Shown: positions 1 through 8,038, counted from the first letter of the stretch. The stretch is DNA of 41,929 nt from Verrucomicrobiales bacterium (GCA_005809105.1 SYLI01000019.1:1-41929); one strand, 5' to 3'. Program-made: numbers and translations. Notes: generated by a model from the sequence alone, not told the origin.

Positions 1-981
1 GATACCACGCTCTCGCCGAAGCTGGCGGCAGAACTCAAGGCCGTGGCAGCTCAGGAGGCAAAAATCGCCCAGGCGGCAAGTGTCACCCCGGTCTCGGGAA
101 CGCCCGCGAGCCCCAAGGCGGACACTCCTCAACTCTTTGAGAACGGCATTTCCGTGGCGGAAATGGCCCGCAGATGGGCCAAGGCTGGCGATCCCCGAAA
201 CGAAGCGGGGCCATCCGAAGAGGGGAGCACCTCAGCCGAAATGTCTGACGGCACGGCAATTGCTTTGACTGAGCCCAACATGGTGTTGGAGGCGAGTATC
301 ACCCAAGATTTTTCTGAAGGCCAGGGATCCGGCGACGGGCCTTGGGCTCACGGATCGCACGCGCCCACCAGCGACCACGCGCAACCGGGTCGGTTGCGTT
401 CCGCGACCTCAACGCAGGCGCGGATTCAGGAAGTGACCGGCATGCCGGCTGAAATCCAACCCTCCAGCGGCGAGATCGCGGCACTGGGTGAGGCCGCGTT
501 GCCGACCGTGGCACCGGCGGCCGAAGCCATGCTGGAGCGCATCTGGTCCCAGGTCACGGCATTCCGCCTTCAGGGCGCGTCGCAGTACGTGGTTGAACTG
601 AGACCCGATGCCCAAACGCAGTTGCAACTCACCATCCAATTCGGCGCGTCGGGATTGGAGATTCAACCCCGGTTACAGCAGGGGGATCTATCCCGGATGA
701 ACGCGGCGTGGGGGGAATTGCAGGCAGGACTGGCCGAACGCGGCGTGCAGTTGCGCCCGCTGGAGTCAAGTCAGGCAAGCTCGCAGAGCGAGATGCACCA
801 TCCTTCTGGGGGTGCGCCCCAGCAGAAGGACGCGGCCTTCTCTCAGTCGTGGAGGCAGCCGGAGGATGTCGGCACCCAAGCAAGCTCAGTGGCGCCGACG
901 TCCGGCAATGCGGCCCGCGCGATGGCGCGAAACGCCCCAGTGCCTTCGGGCAGCGGCGGCCGTTGGGAAGGGTGGGCTTAA
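1..981 (+). CDS. fliK: Flagellar hook-length control protein FliK, C-terminal part (5' end outside window)
   Basis: The reading frame is open from the first base, so the gene starts before the window; the first in-frame GTG at 43 is probably internal. The visible part is a low-complexity Ala/Pro/Ser/Gln region followed, at about 515-780, by a segment with the pattern of the FliK C-terminal domain (Flg_hook): a predicted helix around 'MLERIWSQV', then 'VVELRPDAQTQLQLTIQF' and a helix ending 'LAERGVQL'. FliK measures hook length and switches export specificity by contacting FlhB. The stop overlaps the flgD ribosome binding site, and the next genes are flgD and flgE, the usual fliK-flgD-flgE order. 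A poorly conserved N-terminus is normal for the family. The call rests on the domain pattern plus position. Confidence 0.75.
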   Translation, partial: DTTLSPKLAAELKAVAAQEAKIAQAASVTPVSGTPASPKADTPQLFENGISVAEMARRWAKAGDPRNEAGPSEEGSTSAEMSDGTAIALTEPNMVLEASITQDFSEGQGSGDGPWAHGSHAPTSDHAQPGRLRSATSTQARIQEVTGMPAEIQPSSGEIAALGEAALPTVAPAAEAMLERIWSQVTAFRLQGASQYVVELRPDAQTQLQLTIQFGASGLEIQPRLQQGDLSRMNAAWGELQAGLAERGVQLRPLESSQASSQSEMHHPSGGAPQQKDAAFSQSWRQPEDVGTQASSVAPTSGNAARAMARNAPVPSGSGGRWEGWA

Positions 982-993
982 GGAGGATTTATG

Positions 994-1431
994 ATGGTCG
1001 ATGCGCTAGCACTTTCCAGCCACAAACAGGTGGAACCCAACGAGCGTGTGCCCATGAAGATGCTGGGCCAAAATGAATTTCTACAGCTGCTGGTGACGCA
1101 GATGCGCAATCAGGATCCGTTGAGCCCCATGCAGGACACCGAGTTCATCGCGCAGATGGCGCAGTTCACCAGCCTGGAACAGTCGCGGCAGATGCGCGAT
1201 GACATGAAGGAATTGAAGGACCGCGAGGGCTTCCAGCAGGCCGTGGGCCTGATGGGGCAGTCGGTGACGGTGAAGGTGAATGAGGAGGAAACCCTCACCG
1301 GCGTCGTCTCCGAGGTGCGTGTGAAGGGCGGCGAAGCCACCCTGCTCATCAACGACAAGAGCTACTCTTTGCAGAATGTGATTGAGGTGCATGCCAAGGA
1401 TGGCGCAGCCAAAACCGAAACCCGAAAATAG
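994..1431 (+). CDS. flgD: Flagellar hook assembly (capping) protein FlgD
   Basis: FlgD caps the growing hook and is needed to polymerise FlgE. The N-terminal family signature is clear: 'NEFLQLLVTQMRNQDPL' followed by 'DTEFIAQMAQFTSLEQ'. The C-terminal part (from about 'GQSVTVKV') is a short beta region. At about 145 residues it is a short FlgD, lacking the large Fn3/Tudor insert of enteric FlgD. There are two adjacent ATGs, 991 and 994. A perfect AGGAGG at 981-986 sits 7 nt before the second and 4 nt before the first, so 994 is chosen. The AGGAGG overlaps the last base of the fliK stop codon, which suggests coupled translation. flgE follows after 3 nt. Confidence 0.93.
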   Translation: MVDALALSSHKQVEPNERVPMKMLGQNEFLQLLVTQMRNQDPLSPMQDTEFIAQMAQFTSLEQSRQMRDDMKELKDREGFQQAVGLMGQSVTVKVNEEETLTGVVSEVRVKGGEATLLINDKSYSLQNVIEVHAKDGAAKTETRK

Positions 1432-1434
1432 ACT

Positions 1435-3111
1435 ATGATCCGTTCACTCAATACCGGCGTGCTGGGCATGCAGCAGTTCCAGACCAACCTGGACGCCATC
1501 GGCAACAACCTGGCGAACATCAACACCGTGGCGTACAAGAGCGCCCGGGTGGACTTCGCCGACACGCTCAACCAGACGCTGCGCGCGCCCACTCCCGATT
1601 CAGGCAGCGTGTCGGGCAAGACCGGCATGCAGGTGGGCAACGGCCTCATCATCACCGCCATCAAGAACTCGTTCACCCAGGGCGCCATCAAGCAGTCGGG
1701 CGTGCGCACCGACCTGGCGGTGGCGGGCGAGGGGTTCTTCCTGGTGAAGGATCCCACCACCAACGAGCTCTTTGCGACGCGCGCGGGCGACTTCCGGCTG
1801 GACAAGAACAGCTTCCTCGTCACCAACAGCGGCCAGCGCGTGCAAGGCTTAAGCAAGCAGGCGCCGGCCTACACGGATGCCGACAAGAAGGAGATTGGCG
1901 ACGTCCAGCTCGACGTGGGCAAGTACATGGTGGACCGCACCGGCGTCACGATTGACTCCACCAAGGAATTGCTCACCAAGACCGCGCACGGTTTTACCAC
2001 GGGAATGCAGCTTAAATTCTCAGGCACCATTCCGGCAGCAGACCCCGCCATCACCACCAGCACGGTGCTCTACTGCCGCGCGGGGGATACCGATGCCGCC
2101 AACCAGTTGACCCTTCACGCCACGGCGTCCGATGCCGCCGCGGGCACCAACGCCATCAATTTCACCGGCAGCACGGGCACGCCGCCAGTCGAGCTGACCG
2201 GCATCGCCGTGAACCCCTTCGATGAAGTGCTGACCAAGACGGCGCATGGCATGACTGATGGCATGGAGTTGAAATTTACCACCGCCCCGGGTGGAGCGGA
2301 TACCGTGACCTCGTATTACGTGAAGAAGGTCTCGGCCGACACCTTCACGCTGCACACAGGGACTAGCCTGACTGCCGGCAACAAGGCGAACTTCACCCCG
2401 ACCACTTACACCGGATTCAGCGCCAGCGATACCAACGATGAGATATCCCTCGCTGCTGGCCATGGTTTTGTTACGGGCGACCCCATTCAATTCAACTCGA
2501 CGGTGCCGGGAGGGGTGACCACGGGCGCCACGTACTTTGTGGGCAGGAAGAATGATACCACGTTTAGCCTGCATGCCTCGCTGGCCGATGCCAACTCTGG
2601 CAGCAGTGCCGTGAATATCTCGTCCCAGTCGGGCACCTACAGCATCGACGCCATCAAGGGCACTTTCAAGGTGGCCGGTCAAAGCTACACCAGCCACACG
2701 CTGACGGGCGGTGCGAGCATCTCCTCGTTCAACATCGGCGCCGATGGCAAGGCCAACATGCTGCTCTCCGATGGCACCCAGTACGTGCGCGGCCAGGTGT
2801 TGATGCAGGTGTTCCAAAACACGCAGGCGCTGATGAAGGAAGGCAACAACGCCTACTCCAACCTGGCCACGGCCGGCGCGCTGGGAACCACGGGCGACAG
2901 CGCGTCCTCCACGCAGATCCTCGCGGGCGCTGCGGCGCCGGGATCGGCGGGATTGGGCCGCATCGAATCGGGCGCACTGGAACTGTCGAACGTTGACATG
3001 GCGCGCGAATTTGCAACCATGATAACGACGCAACGTGCGTTTCAGGCCAATGCGAGGGTCATCTCCACCAGCGATGAGATCCTCCAGGAAATGATGCAGT
3101 TGAAGCGCTAG
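1435..3111 (+). CDS. flgE: Flagellar hook protein FlgE with inserted surface repeats
   Basis: FlgE is the subunit of the extracellular hook. The N-terminus has the rod/hook signature ('MIRSLNTGVLGMQQFQTNLD', then 'NNLANINTVAYKSARVDF'), and the C-terminus ends with the matching helix ('ELSNVDMAREFATMI', 'QRAFQANARVIS'). The protein has 558 residues, much longer than a standard FlgE of about 400. The extra length is mostly three related modules at about residues 175-257, 261-330 and 332-402, each opening with 'L(T/A).. (A)HG(F/M)..G' and later 'Y(Y/F)V...(D)TF(T/S)LH'. The same module occurs in two flagellins of this window. The start follows the flgD stop after 3 nt, with no clear Shine-Dalgarno sequence. 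Confidence 0.95.
   Translation: MIRSLNTGVLGMQQFQTNLDAIGNNLANINTVAYKSARVDFADTLNQTLRAPTPDSGSVSGKTGMQVGNGLIITAIKNSFTQGAIKQSGVRTDLAVAGEGFFLVKDPTTNELFATRAGDFRLDKNSFLVTNSGQRVQGLSKQAPAYTDADKKEIGDVQLDVGKYMVDRTGVTIDSTKELLTKTAHGFTTGMQLKFSGTIPAADPAITTSTVLYCRAGDTDAANQLTLHATASDAAAGTNAINFTGSTGTPPVELTGIAVNPFDEVLTKTAHGMTDGMELKFTTAPGGADTVTSYYVKKVSADTFTLHTGTSLTAGNKANFTPTTYTGFSASDTNDEISLAAGHGFVTGDPIQFNSTVPGGVTTGATYFVGRKNDTTFSLHASLADANSGSSAVNISSQSGTYSIDAIKGTFKVAGQSYTSHTLTGGASISSFNIGADGKANMLLSDGTQYVRGQVLMQVFQNTQALMKEGNNAYSNLATAGALGTTGDSASSTQILAGAAAPGSAGLGRIESGALELSNVDMAREFATMITTQRAFQANARVISTSDEILQEMMQLKR
1957..2640 (+). repeat. Three HG-type repeat modules encoded inside flgE
   Basis: Three diverged copies of a 70-80-residue module. 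Key residues are a Thr-rich strand, then 'AHGF/AHGM/GHGF', a Gly four residues later, a short polar loop, a 'YY/YF' strand, and 'DTFTLH' or 'DTTFSLH'. The copies align with modules in flagellins B and C. Similar 'HGL..GD.V.F' repeats are, from memory, common in phage tail proteins and resemble the FCCH domain motif of E1 enzymes; this assignment is inference. Confidence 0.75.
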
Positions 3112-3153
3112 TAGCCGATTGAACTTGTAGGGAACCGTTGACAAGGCAAAGCC

Positions 3154-3903
3154 ATGGCTGAGAAACCCGCCCCCGCCCCCACCCAACCCGCCGCTGCGGG
3201 CGACGCCGCCGCCGGGCATGGCGCCGCCCCCGAAGGCGGTGGGGCCAAATCCTCGAAGAGTTCGCTTTTGACGCTGCTGCCGCTGGTGCTGATGCCCGTG
3301 CTCTGCGCCGGCGCCGCCTACGGGGTGAGCGTGGTGTTCCTGAAAAAAATCGAGGAGAAGCAGAAGGACATTCTGGCGAAAGTGGTGGGCGAACTGCCCA
3401 GCGCCGACGCCAAGACCGCCAAGGCCGGAGCCCACGGTGCTGCGGCCAAGGCCGACGCGCACGGTGCCGCCGATGGCCATGGCGATGCCAAGGCGGCCGA
3501 CGGGCATGGTGCTCCAAAAGGCAAGGCCGGCGCCGCCGGTGCCAAGGCGGATGATCCCGACGAAGCCGTGCCGATTGTCGCGGCAGAGGGTGGGGGCCCC
3601 ACCGCGGTCACGGTCAATCCCAAGGGAACCAGCGGCAAGCGGTATCTGGTGGCCGAAATCTATGTGAAGCGCCTGTCGCTTGAGGACACGGACTTCAAGG
3701 CGCGCGTGGAGAAAAAGACCAAGCAGTTGCAGGAAATCACCACGCGCGAATTGGAAAGCTACACCATCGAGGAATTGCAGAAGCCGGGCACCAAGAATCT
3801 CATTCAGGGAAAGCTCCTGGCTGATTTTAATCGCGAGCTGACCGTGCACGGATTTGCCTCACCGGTGGGGCGGGTCATCATCAGCAAGTGGATCATGCAG
3901 TAA
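3154..3903 (+). CDS. fliL: Flagellar basal body-associated protein FliL
   Basis: FliL is an inner-membrane protein next to the stator that affects torque. Residues about 38-68 form one membrane helix ('LLTLLPLVLMPVLCAGAA' onward), preceded by a Pro/Ala-rich cytoplasmic tail. The C-terminal domain has the family layout: 'GKRYLVAEIYVKRL', a helical 'ELESYTIEEL', 'KLLADFNREL' and the typical end 'VGRVIISKWIMQ'. Between membrane helix and domain lies an unusual Ala/Gly/His/Asp/Lys-rich linker (about residues 88-130) with repeated 'AHG', 'DGHG' and 'DAK'. The protein has 249 residues, long for FliL because of this linker and the tail. It sits between flgE and fliM, as in many flagellar operons. 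Confidence 0.88.
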   Translation: MAEKPAPAPTQPAAAGDAAAGHGAAPEGGGAKSSKSSLLTLLPLVLMPVLCAGAAYGVSVVFLKKIEEKQKDILAKVVGELPSADAKTAKAGAHGAAAKADAHGAADGHGDAKAADGHGAPKGKAGAAGAKADDPDEAVPIVAAEGGGPTAVTVNPKGTSGKRYLVAEIYVKRLSLEDTDFKARVEKKTKQLQEITTRELESYTIEELQKPGTKNLIQGKLLADFNRELTVHGFASPVGRVIISKWIMQ

Positions 3904-3907
3904 CGCC

Positions 3908-4975
3908 ATGGCGAAGGAGAACTTCCAAGAGGCCGACATCCGGCTGTTTCGCGATCGCACCTCGCCGCTGACCGCCACGCGGGTGTTCGCTGCCGAGGCT
4001 GCGGCAAGCGCGTCCAAGGCCGAGGGCGGTTCGCCCGAAGGTGTCGTGGAGCTTCATCGCCACGGTGGCCAGCGACAGGAAGTGCCTTCGGGGAAAATTC
4101 ACAGCTTCGTCAGCGGAAAGCATGGCGCACTTTCCTCGACGGAAGTTCACCGGTTTAAAAGTCAGAACGCCGCCGTGGTGCGTTCGCTCGCCGCGAGGCT
4201 GGCGCTGTTCTTGCGCATGGACCTCACGCTGGAGCAGACCTCGCTGGAGGTGGTGGACCTCAACAAGTACTCCAAGCAGTTCGAGGCGCCGCGGCACATG
4301 ATCCTTTTCAAGCTGCACCCGCTGGAAAGCATCGGCGTGCTCGATGTGGCCAAGCCCTTGGCGCTGACCATCGCCGACCGGATGCTGGGTGGCAAAGCCT
4401 TCGCGGTGAACCCCGAACGTCCCATCCGCGAGGTTGAAACGGCCTTGATCGATCAGATTACGCAGATTCTGCTGCGCGAATGGTGCCGCGCCTGGAAGTT
4501 TGAGGAGACCCTGCGCGCCACGCTCATCGGGCACGAAACCAACCCGCAATTCCTGCAGATTGGCGGCGGGGAGGAAACCTACTACCACATTTCCATCGAC
4601 GCCTCGATCGGCGACTGCATGGAGCAGATTCAGATGCTGCTGCCCGTGCGCGGCATGGCGCCCATCGTTCGCCATCTGGCGCTGGTCACCTCCATCAGCG
4701 CTGAAGACGAGAGCGAGGAGCACGAGCAGTTCATCCATCAACCCTGGAACCCGGCGTTTGCCAAGGTGGACGTGCATGTTGGGGCACGCTGGCCGGACAT
4801 CCCGGTGGTGGCCCGCGACATGGTGGCCCTGAAGGTGGGCGACATCATCCCGCTGAATCCCGAACGCCTGGGGCAGGTGGAAATCACACTCGAAGGCAAG
4901 CCCAAGTACATCGGGCGGCTGGGAAGTCTGGACCAAAGATGCGCGGTGCAAATCGTGCAGACCCTCAATCACTGA
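3908..4975 (+). CDS. fliM: Flagellar motor switch protein FliM
   Basis: FliM is the middle protein of the cytoplasmic C-ring and normally docks phosphorylated CheY. The FliM middle domain is clear at about residues 78-250 ('LRMDLTLEQTSLEVVD', 'ADRMLGGKAF', 'LLREWCRAW', 'MLLPVRGMAP'), followed by the SpoA (FliM/FliN C-terminal) domain ('VDVHVGARWPDIPVVARDM', 'VGDIIPLN', 'YIGRLG'). The start at 3908, 4 nt after the fliL stop, gives 355 residues. An upstream in-frame ATG at 3854 lies inside fliL and is less likely. The N-terminus, 'MAKENFQEADIRLFRDRTSP', lacks the usual 'LSQ.EIDALL' CheY-binding motif, and the linker to the middle domain is long and polar. fliN follows after 3 nt. Confidence 0.92.
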   Translation: MAKENFQEADIRLFRDRTSPLTATRVFAAEAAASASKAEGGSPEGVVELHRHGGQRQEVPSGKIHSFVSGKHGALSSTEVHRFKSQNAAVVRSLAARLALFLRMDLTLEQTSLEVVDLNKYSKQFEAPRHMILFKLHPLESIGVLDVAKPLALTIADRMLGGKAFAVNPERPIREVETALIDQITQILLREWCRAWKFEETLRATLIGHETNPQFLQIGGGEETYYHISIDASIGDCMEQIQMLLPVRGMAPIVRHLALVTSISAEDESEEHEQFIHQPWNPAFAKVDVHVGARWPDIPVVARDMVALKVGDIIPLNPERLGQVEITLEGKPKYIGRLGSLDQRCAVQIVQTLNH

Positions 4976-4978
4976 TTT

Positions 4979-5236
4979 ATGAGTACGGCCATCGAAAATC
5001 CCCAGAACCTGGAATTCCTGCTGGACGTCCCGCTCAAGCTGTCGGCGGAGCTCGGCAGTTGTCACATGACCATGGGTGAGCTGCTCAAGCTCAACATTGG
5101 TTCGGTGGTGCAGCTGGACAAACCTGCCAATGCCAACGTGGACATCTACGTGAACCAGAAACTGGTGGCCCGCGGTGAGGTTGTGGTGGCGGAGGAAAAC
5201 TTTGGAATCCGGATCCGCGAAGTCCTTCCCAAGTAA
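4979..5236 (+). CDS. fliN: Flagellar motor switch protein FliN
   Basis: FliN forms the base of the C-ring and helps deliver export cargo. The 85-residue protein is little more than the SpoA domain: 'LEFLLDVPLKLSAELGSCHM', 'MGELLKLNIGSVVQLDKPAN', 'VDIYVNQKLVARGEVVV', 'FGIRIREVL'. This is the short form of the family, without an N-terminal extension. It starts 3 nt after fliM with no separate Shine-Dalgarno sequence, so coupled translation is likely. A 266-nt gap with a sigma-54-type promoter follows. Confidence 0.95.
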   Translation: MSTAIENPQNLEFLLDVPLKLSAELGSCHMTMGELLKLNIGSVVQLDKPANANVDIYVNQKLVARGEVVVAEENFGIRIREVLPK

Positions 5237-5300
5237 TGACACCCCTGATACCCCAACTGCTCCCTTCGTAGCGGCAAGTAATACATCCTCAAGGCCCGAA

Positions 5301-5332
5301 ATTTGGGCCAAATCACGGCAATTCTTGGCCAA
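5301..5332. promoter_or_regulatory. Two TTGG/CCAA inverted repeats upstream of the fliO promoter
   Basis: A perfect 13-bp inverted repeat ATTTGG-G-CCAAAT (5301-5313) is followed by the 8-bp palindrome TTGGCCAA (5325-5332). Both share TTGG/CCAA half sites and lie 18-50 bp upstream of the -24 element at 5350. They may bind a transcription factor, but this is inference. Confidence 0.35.
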
Positions 5333-5349
5333 TCCACAGGCCCATGCCG

Positions 5350-5365
5350 TGGCACGCCTTCTGCT
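5350..5365 (+). promoter_or_regulatory. Sigma-54 (RpoN) type promoter of fliO
   Basis: TGGCACGCCTTCTGCT has GG and GC separated by exactly 10 nt and matches the -24/-12 consensus TGGCACG-N4-TTGCW at all fixed positions but one. It lies in the 266-nt gap between fliN and fliO. The predicted start near 5376 would give a leader of about 127 nt before the fliO ATG at 5503. Four more sites of the form TGGCAY-N6-TGCT occur in this window. Confidence 0.75.
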
Positions 5366-5432
5366 GTGTATCCTTTGATTGGCGGCACAGGCTGTCCAAT
5401 TTAGCTCCGTCTACAAGCCCGTGTGGGATGGG

Positions 5433-5448
5433 CAGCCATGGAAGGCTG
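5433..5448 (+). promoter_or_regulatory. Small hairpin with GGA in its loop in the fliO leader
   Basis: CAGCC-AUGGAA-GGCUG forms a perfect 5-bp stem with a six-base loop holding GGA. This is the geometry of CsrA-binding hairpins, and csrA is encoded in this window. It lies within the predicted fliO leader, about 54 nt before the chosen start. Short hairpins are common in GC-rich DNA, so confidence is low. Confidence 0.3.
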
Positions 5449-5502
5449 GCGGAGCAGCGAGAGTGAGAAACAAAAATGGCCCGCGCGGAGGGGGCAATGA
5501 TC

Positions 5503-6123
5503 ATGAGGACATCTCACAAAGGGTTCGGTTGCTGGCTGGGACTGGCGGTGCTGCTCATCGCAGCCCGCACCCCGTTGCACATCAAGGCCGATGAAACGGG
5601 ATCCAACGCCAGCTCCGTTGCCCGTGCCAGTGCATCGCCTCTTTCGGCCTCTGGCTCGCCGCAGCGAGTCTACCACGCGGCCACGCCGTCAACCGACAGC
5701 CGCATGAGTCCTGTCAACATGACCGAAATGGCCGTGCGACTGGGAGGCACGCTGCTGCTGGTGCTGGCGGCGTTCATTCTCGCGGTGCGGTTTTTCCGCC
5801 GTTCCTCTTTGTGGAACATGGGGCAGACGCGCCCCTCGCACCTCAACATTGTGGAGAGCCGCTCGCTGGGTTCACGCCACTCACTGCACGTGGTGACCTA
5901 CGGACGCCAGCGCTTCCTGATTGCAGACTCTCCGGCCGGCACGTGTTTCCTGGCCCCGCTGGATGAGCCACAGGCGGGGGAATTCCCGCAGCCCGATGGG
6001 CCGGCGCACGATTCGTTTGCCGACAAACTGCGTTCGCTGATCGAAGGGCCGCAGTCCGAGCCACAAGCGCGCGCACCGTGGGGACAACGGCTCAAGGCCA
6101 TTCTGGCGGGCAAAGTGTCATGA
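5503..6123 (+). CDS. fliO: Flagellar biosynthesis protein FliO
   Basis: FliO is a membrane protein that helps assemble the FliP export pore. A membrane segment at about residues 76-95 ('LGGTLLLVLAAFILAVRFF') is followed by the typical FliO cytoplasmic domain: 'LNIVESRSLGSRHSLHVV', 'RQRFLIADSPAGTCFLAPL'. Three in-frame ATGs compete (5476, 5497, 5503). GGAGGGGG at 5487-5494 is placed 8 nt before 5503, so 5503 is chosen, giving 206 residues and an N-terminus that looks like a signal peptide ('CWLGLAVLLIAA'). A cleaved or membrane-spanning N-terminus is seen in several FliO proteins. The stop overlaps the fliP start (ATGA). Confidence 0.88.
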   Translation: MRTSHKGFGCWLGLAVLLIAARTPLHIKADETGSNASSVARASASPLSASGSPQRVYHAATPSTDSRMSPVNMTEMAVRLGGTLLLVLAAFILAVRFFRRSSLWNMGQTRPSHLNIVESRSLGSRHSLHVVTYGRQRFLIADSPAGTCFLAPLDEPQAGEFPQPDGPAHDSFADKLRSLIEGPQSEPQARAPWGQRLKAILAGKVS

Positions 6124-6965
6124 GCGCGGCCGCTTCACATCACCGCAGTGCCGGCCTGTTGTTGCGGGGGGTGGCGTTGACGCTGCTCCTGTCGGCGTGG
6201 AGTGTGTGGGCGCAGGTGGTGCCGCCCGTGCCGCCGATTGAAGTGCCCAAGGTGCCGGCATTGTTGGAGACGCAGGCCGGCGGAACCAACAGTCCCTTCA
6301 GCTTCAACCTGGGCATGAACCTGCCCCAGAAACCGCAGGACGTGGACGTGGCCATCCGCATCCTCTTCGTCATCACGCTGCTCTCGCTCGCACCCTCTCT
6401 CATCATGCTGATGACGTGTTTTACACGCATTATCATCGTGTTCTCCTTCTTGCGAAATGCGCTCTCCCTGCAGGGGGTGCCCGCCAACCAGCTCATGGTG
6501 GGCTTTGCGCTGTTCATGACGTTTTTCATCATGGCGCCGGTGTACAACCGCATCGACCAGGACGCCATCAAGCCCTATTCGGCCAAGCAAATCACCAGCA
6601 CGCAGGCGCTGGACCGCGCCACGGTCCACGTGAAGGATTTCATGCTCAAGCAGGCGCGCGCGAAGGACGTCGAGCTCTTCGTGGGCCTGGCCAAGATGGG
6701 GCCGACCCCCGTGGAGGAATTGCCGCTGACGGTGGTCATCCCCGGTTTCGTGCTCAGCGAACTGCGAACGGGCTTCCAGATGGGGTTCCTGTTGTTCATT
6801 CCGTTCATCCTGATTGATTTCGTCGTTGCCATCGTACTGATGAGTCTGGGTCTGCTGTTCCTGCCGCCCGTCACGATTTCCATGCCCCTCAAGATCCTGC
6901 TTTTTGTGCTGGTGGACGGCTGGACCCTGGTGGTCCGGTCGCTCGCACTCAGCTTTGGAATGTGA
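6120..6965 (+). CDS. fliP: Flagellar export gate protein FliP
   Basis: FliP forms the core pore of the flagellar type III export gate with FliQ and FliR. The protein begins with a signal peptide ('GVALTLLLSAWSVWAQ') and has the strongly conserved family blocks 'TCFTRIIIVFSFLRNAL', 'FALFMTFFIMAPVYNRI', 'TVVIPGFVLSELRTGFQMGF' and 'LPPVTISMPLKILLFVLVDG'. With the start at 6120 it has 281 residues, slightly long for the family because of its N-terminal region. The start codon overlaps the fliO stop (ATGA). fliQ begins 4 nt after the stop. Confidence 0.97.
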   Translation: MSAAASHHRSAGLLLRGVALTLLLSAWSVWAQVVPPVPPIEVPKVPALLETQAGGTNSPFSFNLGMNLPQKPQDVDVAIRILFVITLLSLAPSLIMLMTCFTRIIIVFSFLRNALSLQGVPANQLMVGFALFMTFFIMAPVYNRIDQDAIKPYSAKQITSTQALDRATVHVKDFMLKQARAKDVELFVGLAKMGPTPVEELPLTVVIPGFVLSELRTGFQMGFLLFIPFILIDFVVAIVLMSLGLLFLPPVTISMPLKILLFVLVDGWTLVVRSLALSFGM

Positions 6966-6969
6966 GCCG

Positions 6970-7239
6970 ATGAACCCGGACTACGCGGTCGAGTTGTTAA
7001 AAGGAATGATGACCCACATCGTCATGGTGGCCGCGCCGCTGTTGCTCGTGGGCATGGTGGTGGGGCTCATGGTGAGCCTCTTCCAGGCCGTCACCTCGCT
7101 GCAGGAACAGACTCTGGCCTTCGTGCCCAAGGCGCTGTCGGTGACGGCGCTGCTCTTCTTCATCCTGCCGTGGCTGGTGCGTACGCTGGTGGACTACACG
7201 ACGGGCATCTTCGACAAGCTCCCGCAGATGGTGCAGTGA
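6970..7239 (+). CDS. fliQ: Flagellar export gate protein FliQ
   Basis: FliQ is the small two-helix subunit of the FliPQR export pore. The 89-residue protein has two membrane helices ('HIVMVAAPLLLVGMVVGLMV' and 'ALSVTALLFFILPWLV') and the family block 'LFQAVTSLQEQTLAFVPK'. A longer in-frame extension to 6904 would run into fliP. The ATG at 6970, 4 nt after the fliP stop, gives the standard length. Confidence 0.96.
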   Translation: MNPDYAVELLKGMMTHIVMVAAPLLLVGMVVGLMVSLFQAVTSLQEQTLAFVPKALSVTALLFFILPWLVRTLVDYTTGIFDKLPQMVQ

Positions 7240-7261
7240 AAGGCGAGAACCCTTTGGCGCC

Positions 7262-8035
7262 ATGGAACAGCTCTTCCTCTACTGGTTCCTGATCTTCACG
7301 CGCGCCGGCGCGATGCTCTCCATCCTCCCGGTTTTCTCGGCGGCGGCCGTGCCCATCCGCATGCGCATCATGTTGGGCGGCCTGCTGGCCACCGTCATCC
7401 TGCCCACGCTGCCCTCGCTGGGCCTAGACATCAGCACGTTGTCGCTGCTGGAACTGGTCGGGTTGCTGATTTCCGAGGTCGTGATTGGTCTGATGCTCGG
7501 ATACCTCGGCCGGCTGGTGCTCTTTAGCGCCGCGCTGGCCGGCAACATCATCAACACACAACTGGGCCTGGAAATGGGCAGCACGCTCGCGCCCGGCGAG
7601 GATCAGCCGATGGAGGTCATGGGCATCGTGCTGCAGCTTCTGGCCATCATGCTACTGCTCTCTCTGGACTTGCATCACGCGCTGCTCGCAGGCTTTCAGC
7701 AGTCGTACTCGGTGTTGCCCATCGGCGGCGGAAGGCTCTCCAACGAGTTGTTCGATCAGGTGACCCAGACGGCCGGGCGCACCTTTCTGGTGGCGGTGAA
7801 AATTGCCGCACCGATCATCGCCGTGGGCATCGTGGTCAATGTGCTGCTTTGCATGCTGGCGCGTGCCGTGCCCCAGATGAACGTGTTCATGGAGGGCTTT
7901 GGCATCCGCCTGCTCATCGGCATCACGCTGCTGGGCGCGATGTTTAACATGATGGCGATGGAGATCGCAAACTACATCGGGCAGGTGCCCGAAGACTTTG
8001 TCACGGTCGTCCGGTTGTTGGGGCAGGGGAGCTAG
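7262..8035 (+). CDS. fliR: Flagellar export gate protein FliR
   Basis: FliR completes the FliPQR pore. The 257-residue protein has about six hydrophobic helices and family blocks: 'RAGAMLSILPVFS', 'EVVIGLMLGYLGRLVL', 'GLEMGSTLAPGEDQP' and 'ARAVPQMNVFMEGFGIRLLI'. It lies 22 nt after fliQ, and flhB starts 3 nt after its stop. Confidence 0.96.
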   Translation: MEQLFLYWFLIFTRAGAMLSILPVFSAAAVPIRMRIMLGGLLATVILPTLPSLGLDISTLSLLELVGLLISEVVIGLMLGYLGRLVLFSAALAGNIINTQLGLEMGSTLAPGEDQPMEVMGIVLQLLAIMLLLSLDLHHALLAGFQQSYSVLPIGGGRLSNELFDQVTQTAGRTFLVAVKIAAPIIAVGIVVNVLLCMLARAVPQMNVFMEGFGIRLLIGITLLGAMFNMMAMEIANYIGQVPEDFVTVVRLLGQGS

Positions 8036-8038
8036 GCC

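Noticed and set aside
2020-3849. Long minus-strand open frame (about 609 codons) opposite flgE and fliL
   Set aside because: It is antisense to two clearly conserved genes, and its translation is rich in Gly, His, Arg and Val without domain signatures. This is typical of a shadow frame in GC-rich DNA.
3893-5332. Long minus-strand open frame opposite fliM and fliN
   Set aside because: It runs opposite two conserved flagellar genes, and the His/Leu/Val/Asp-biased translation has no family pattern.
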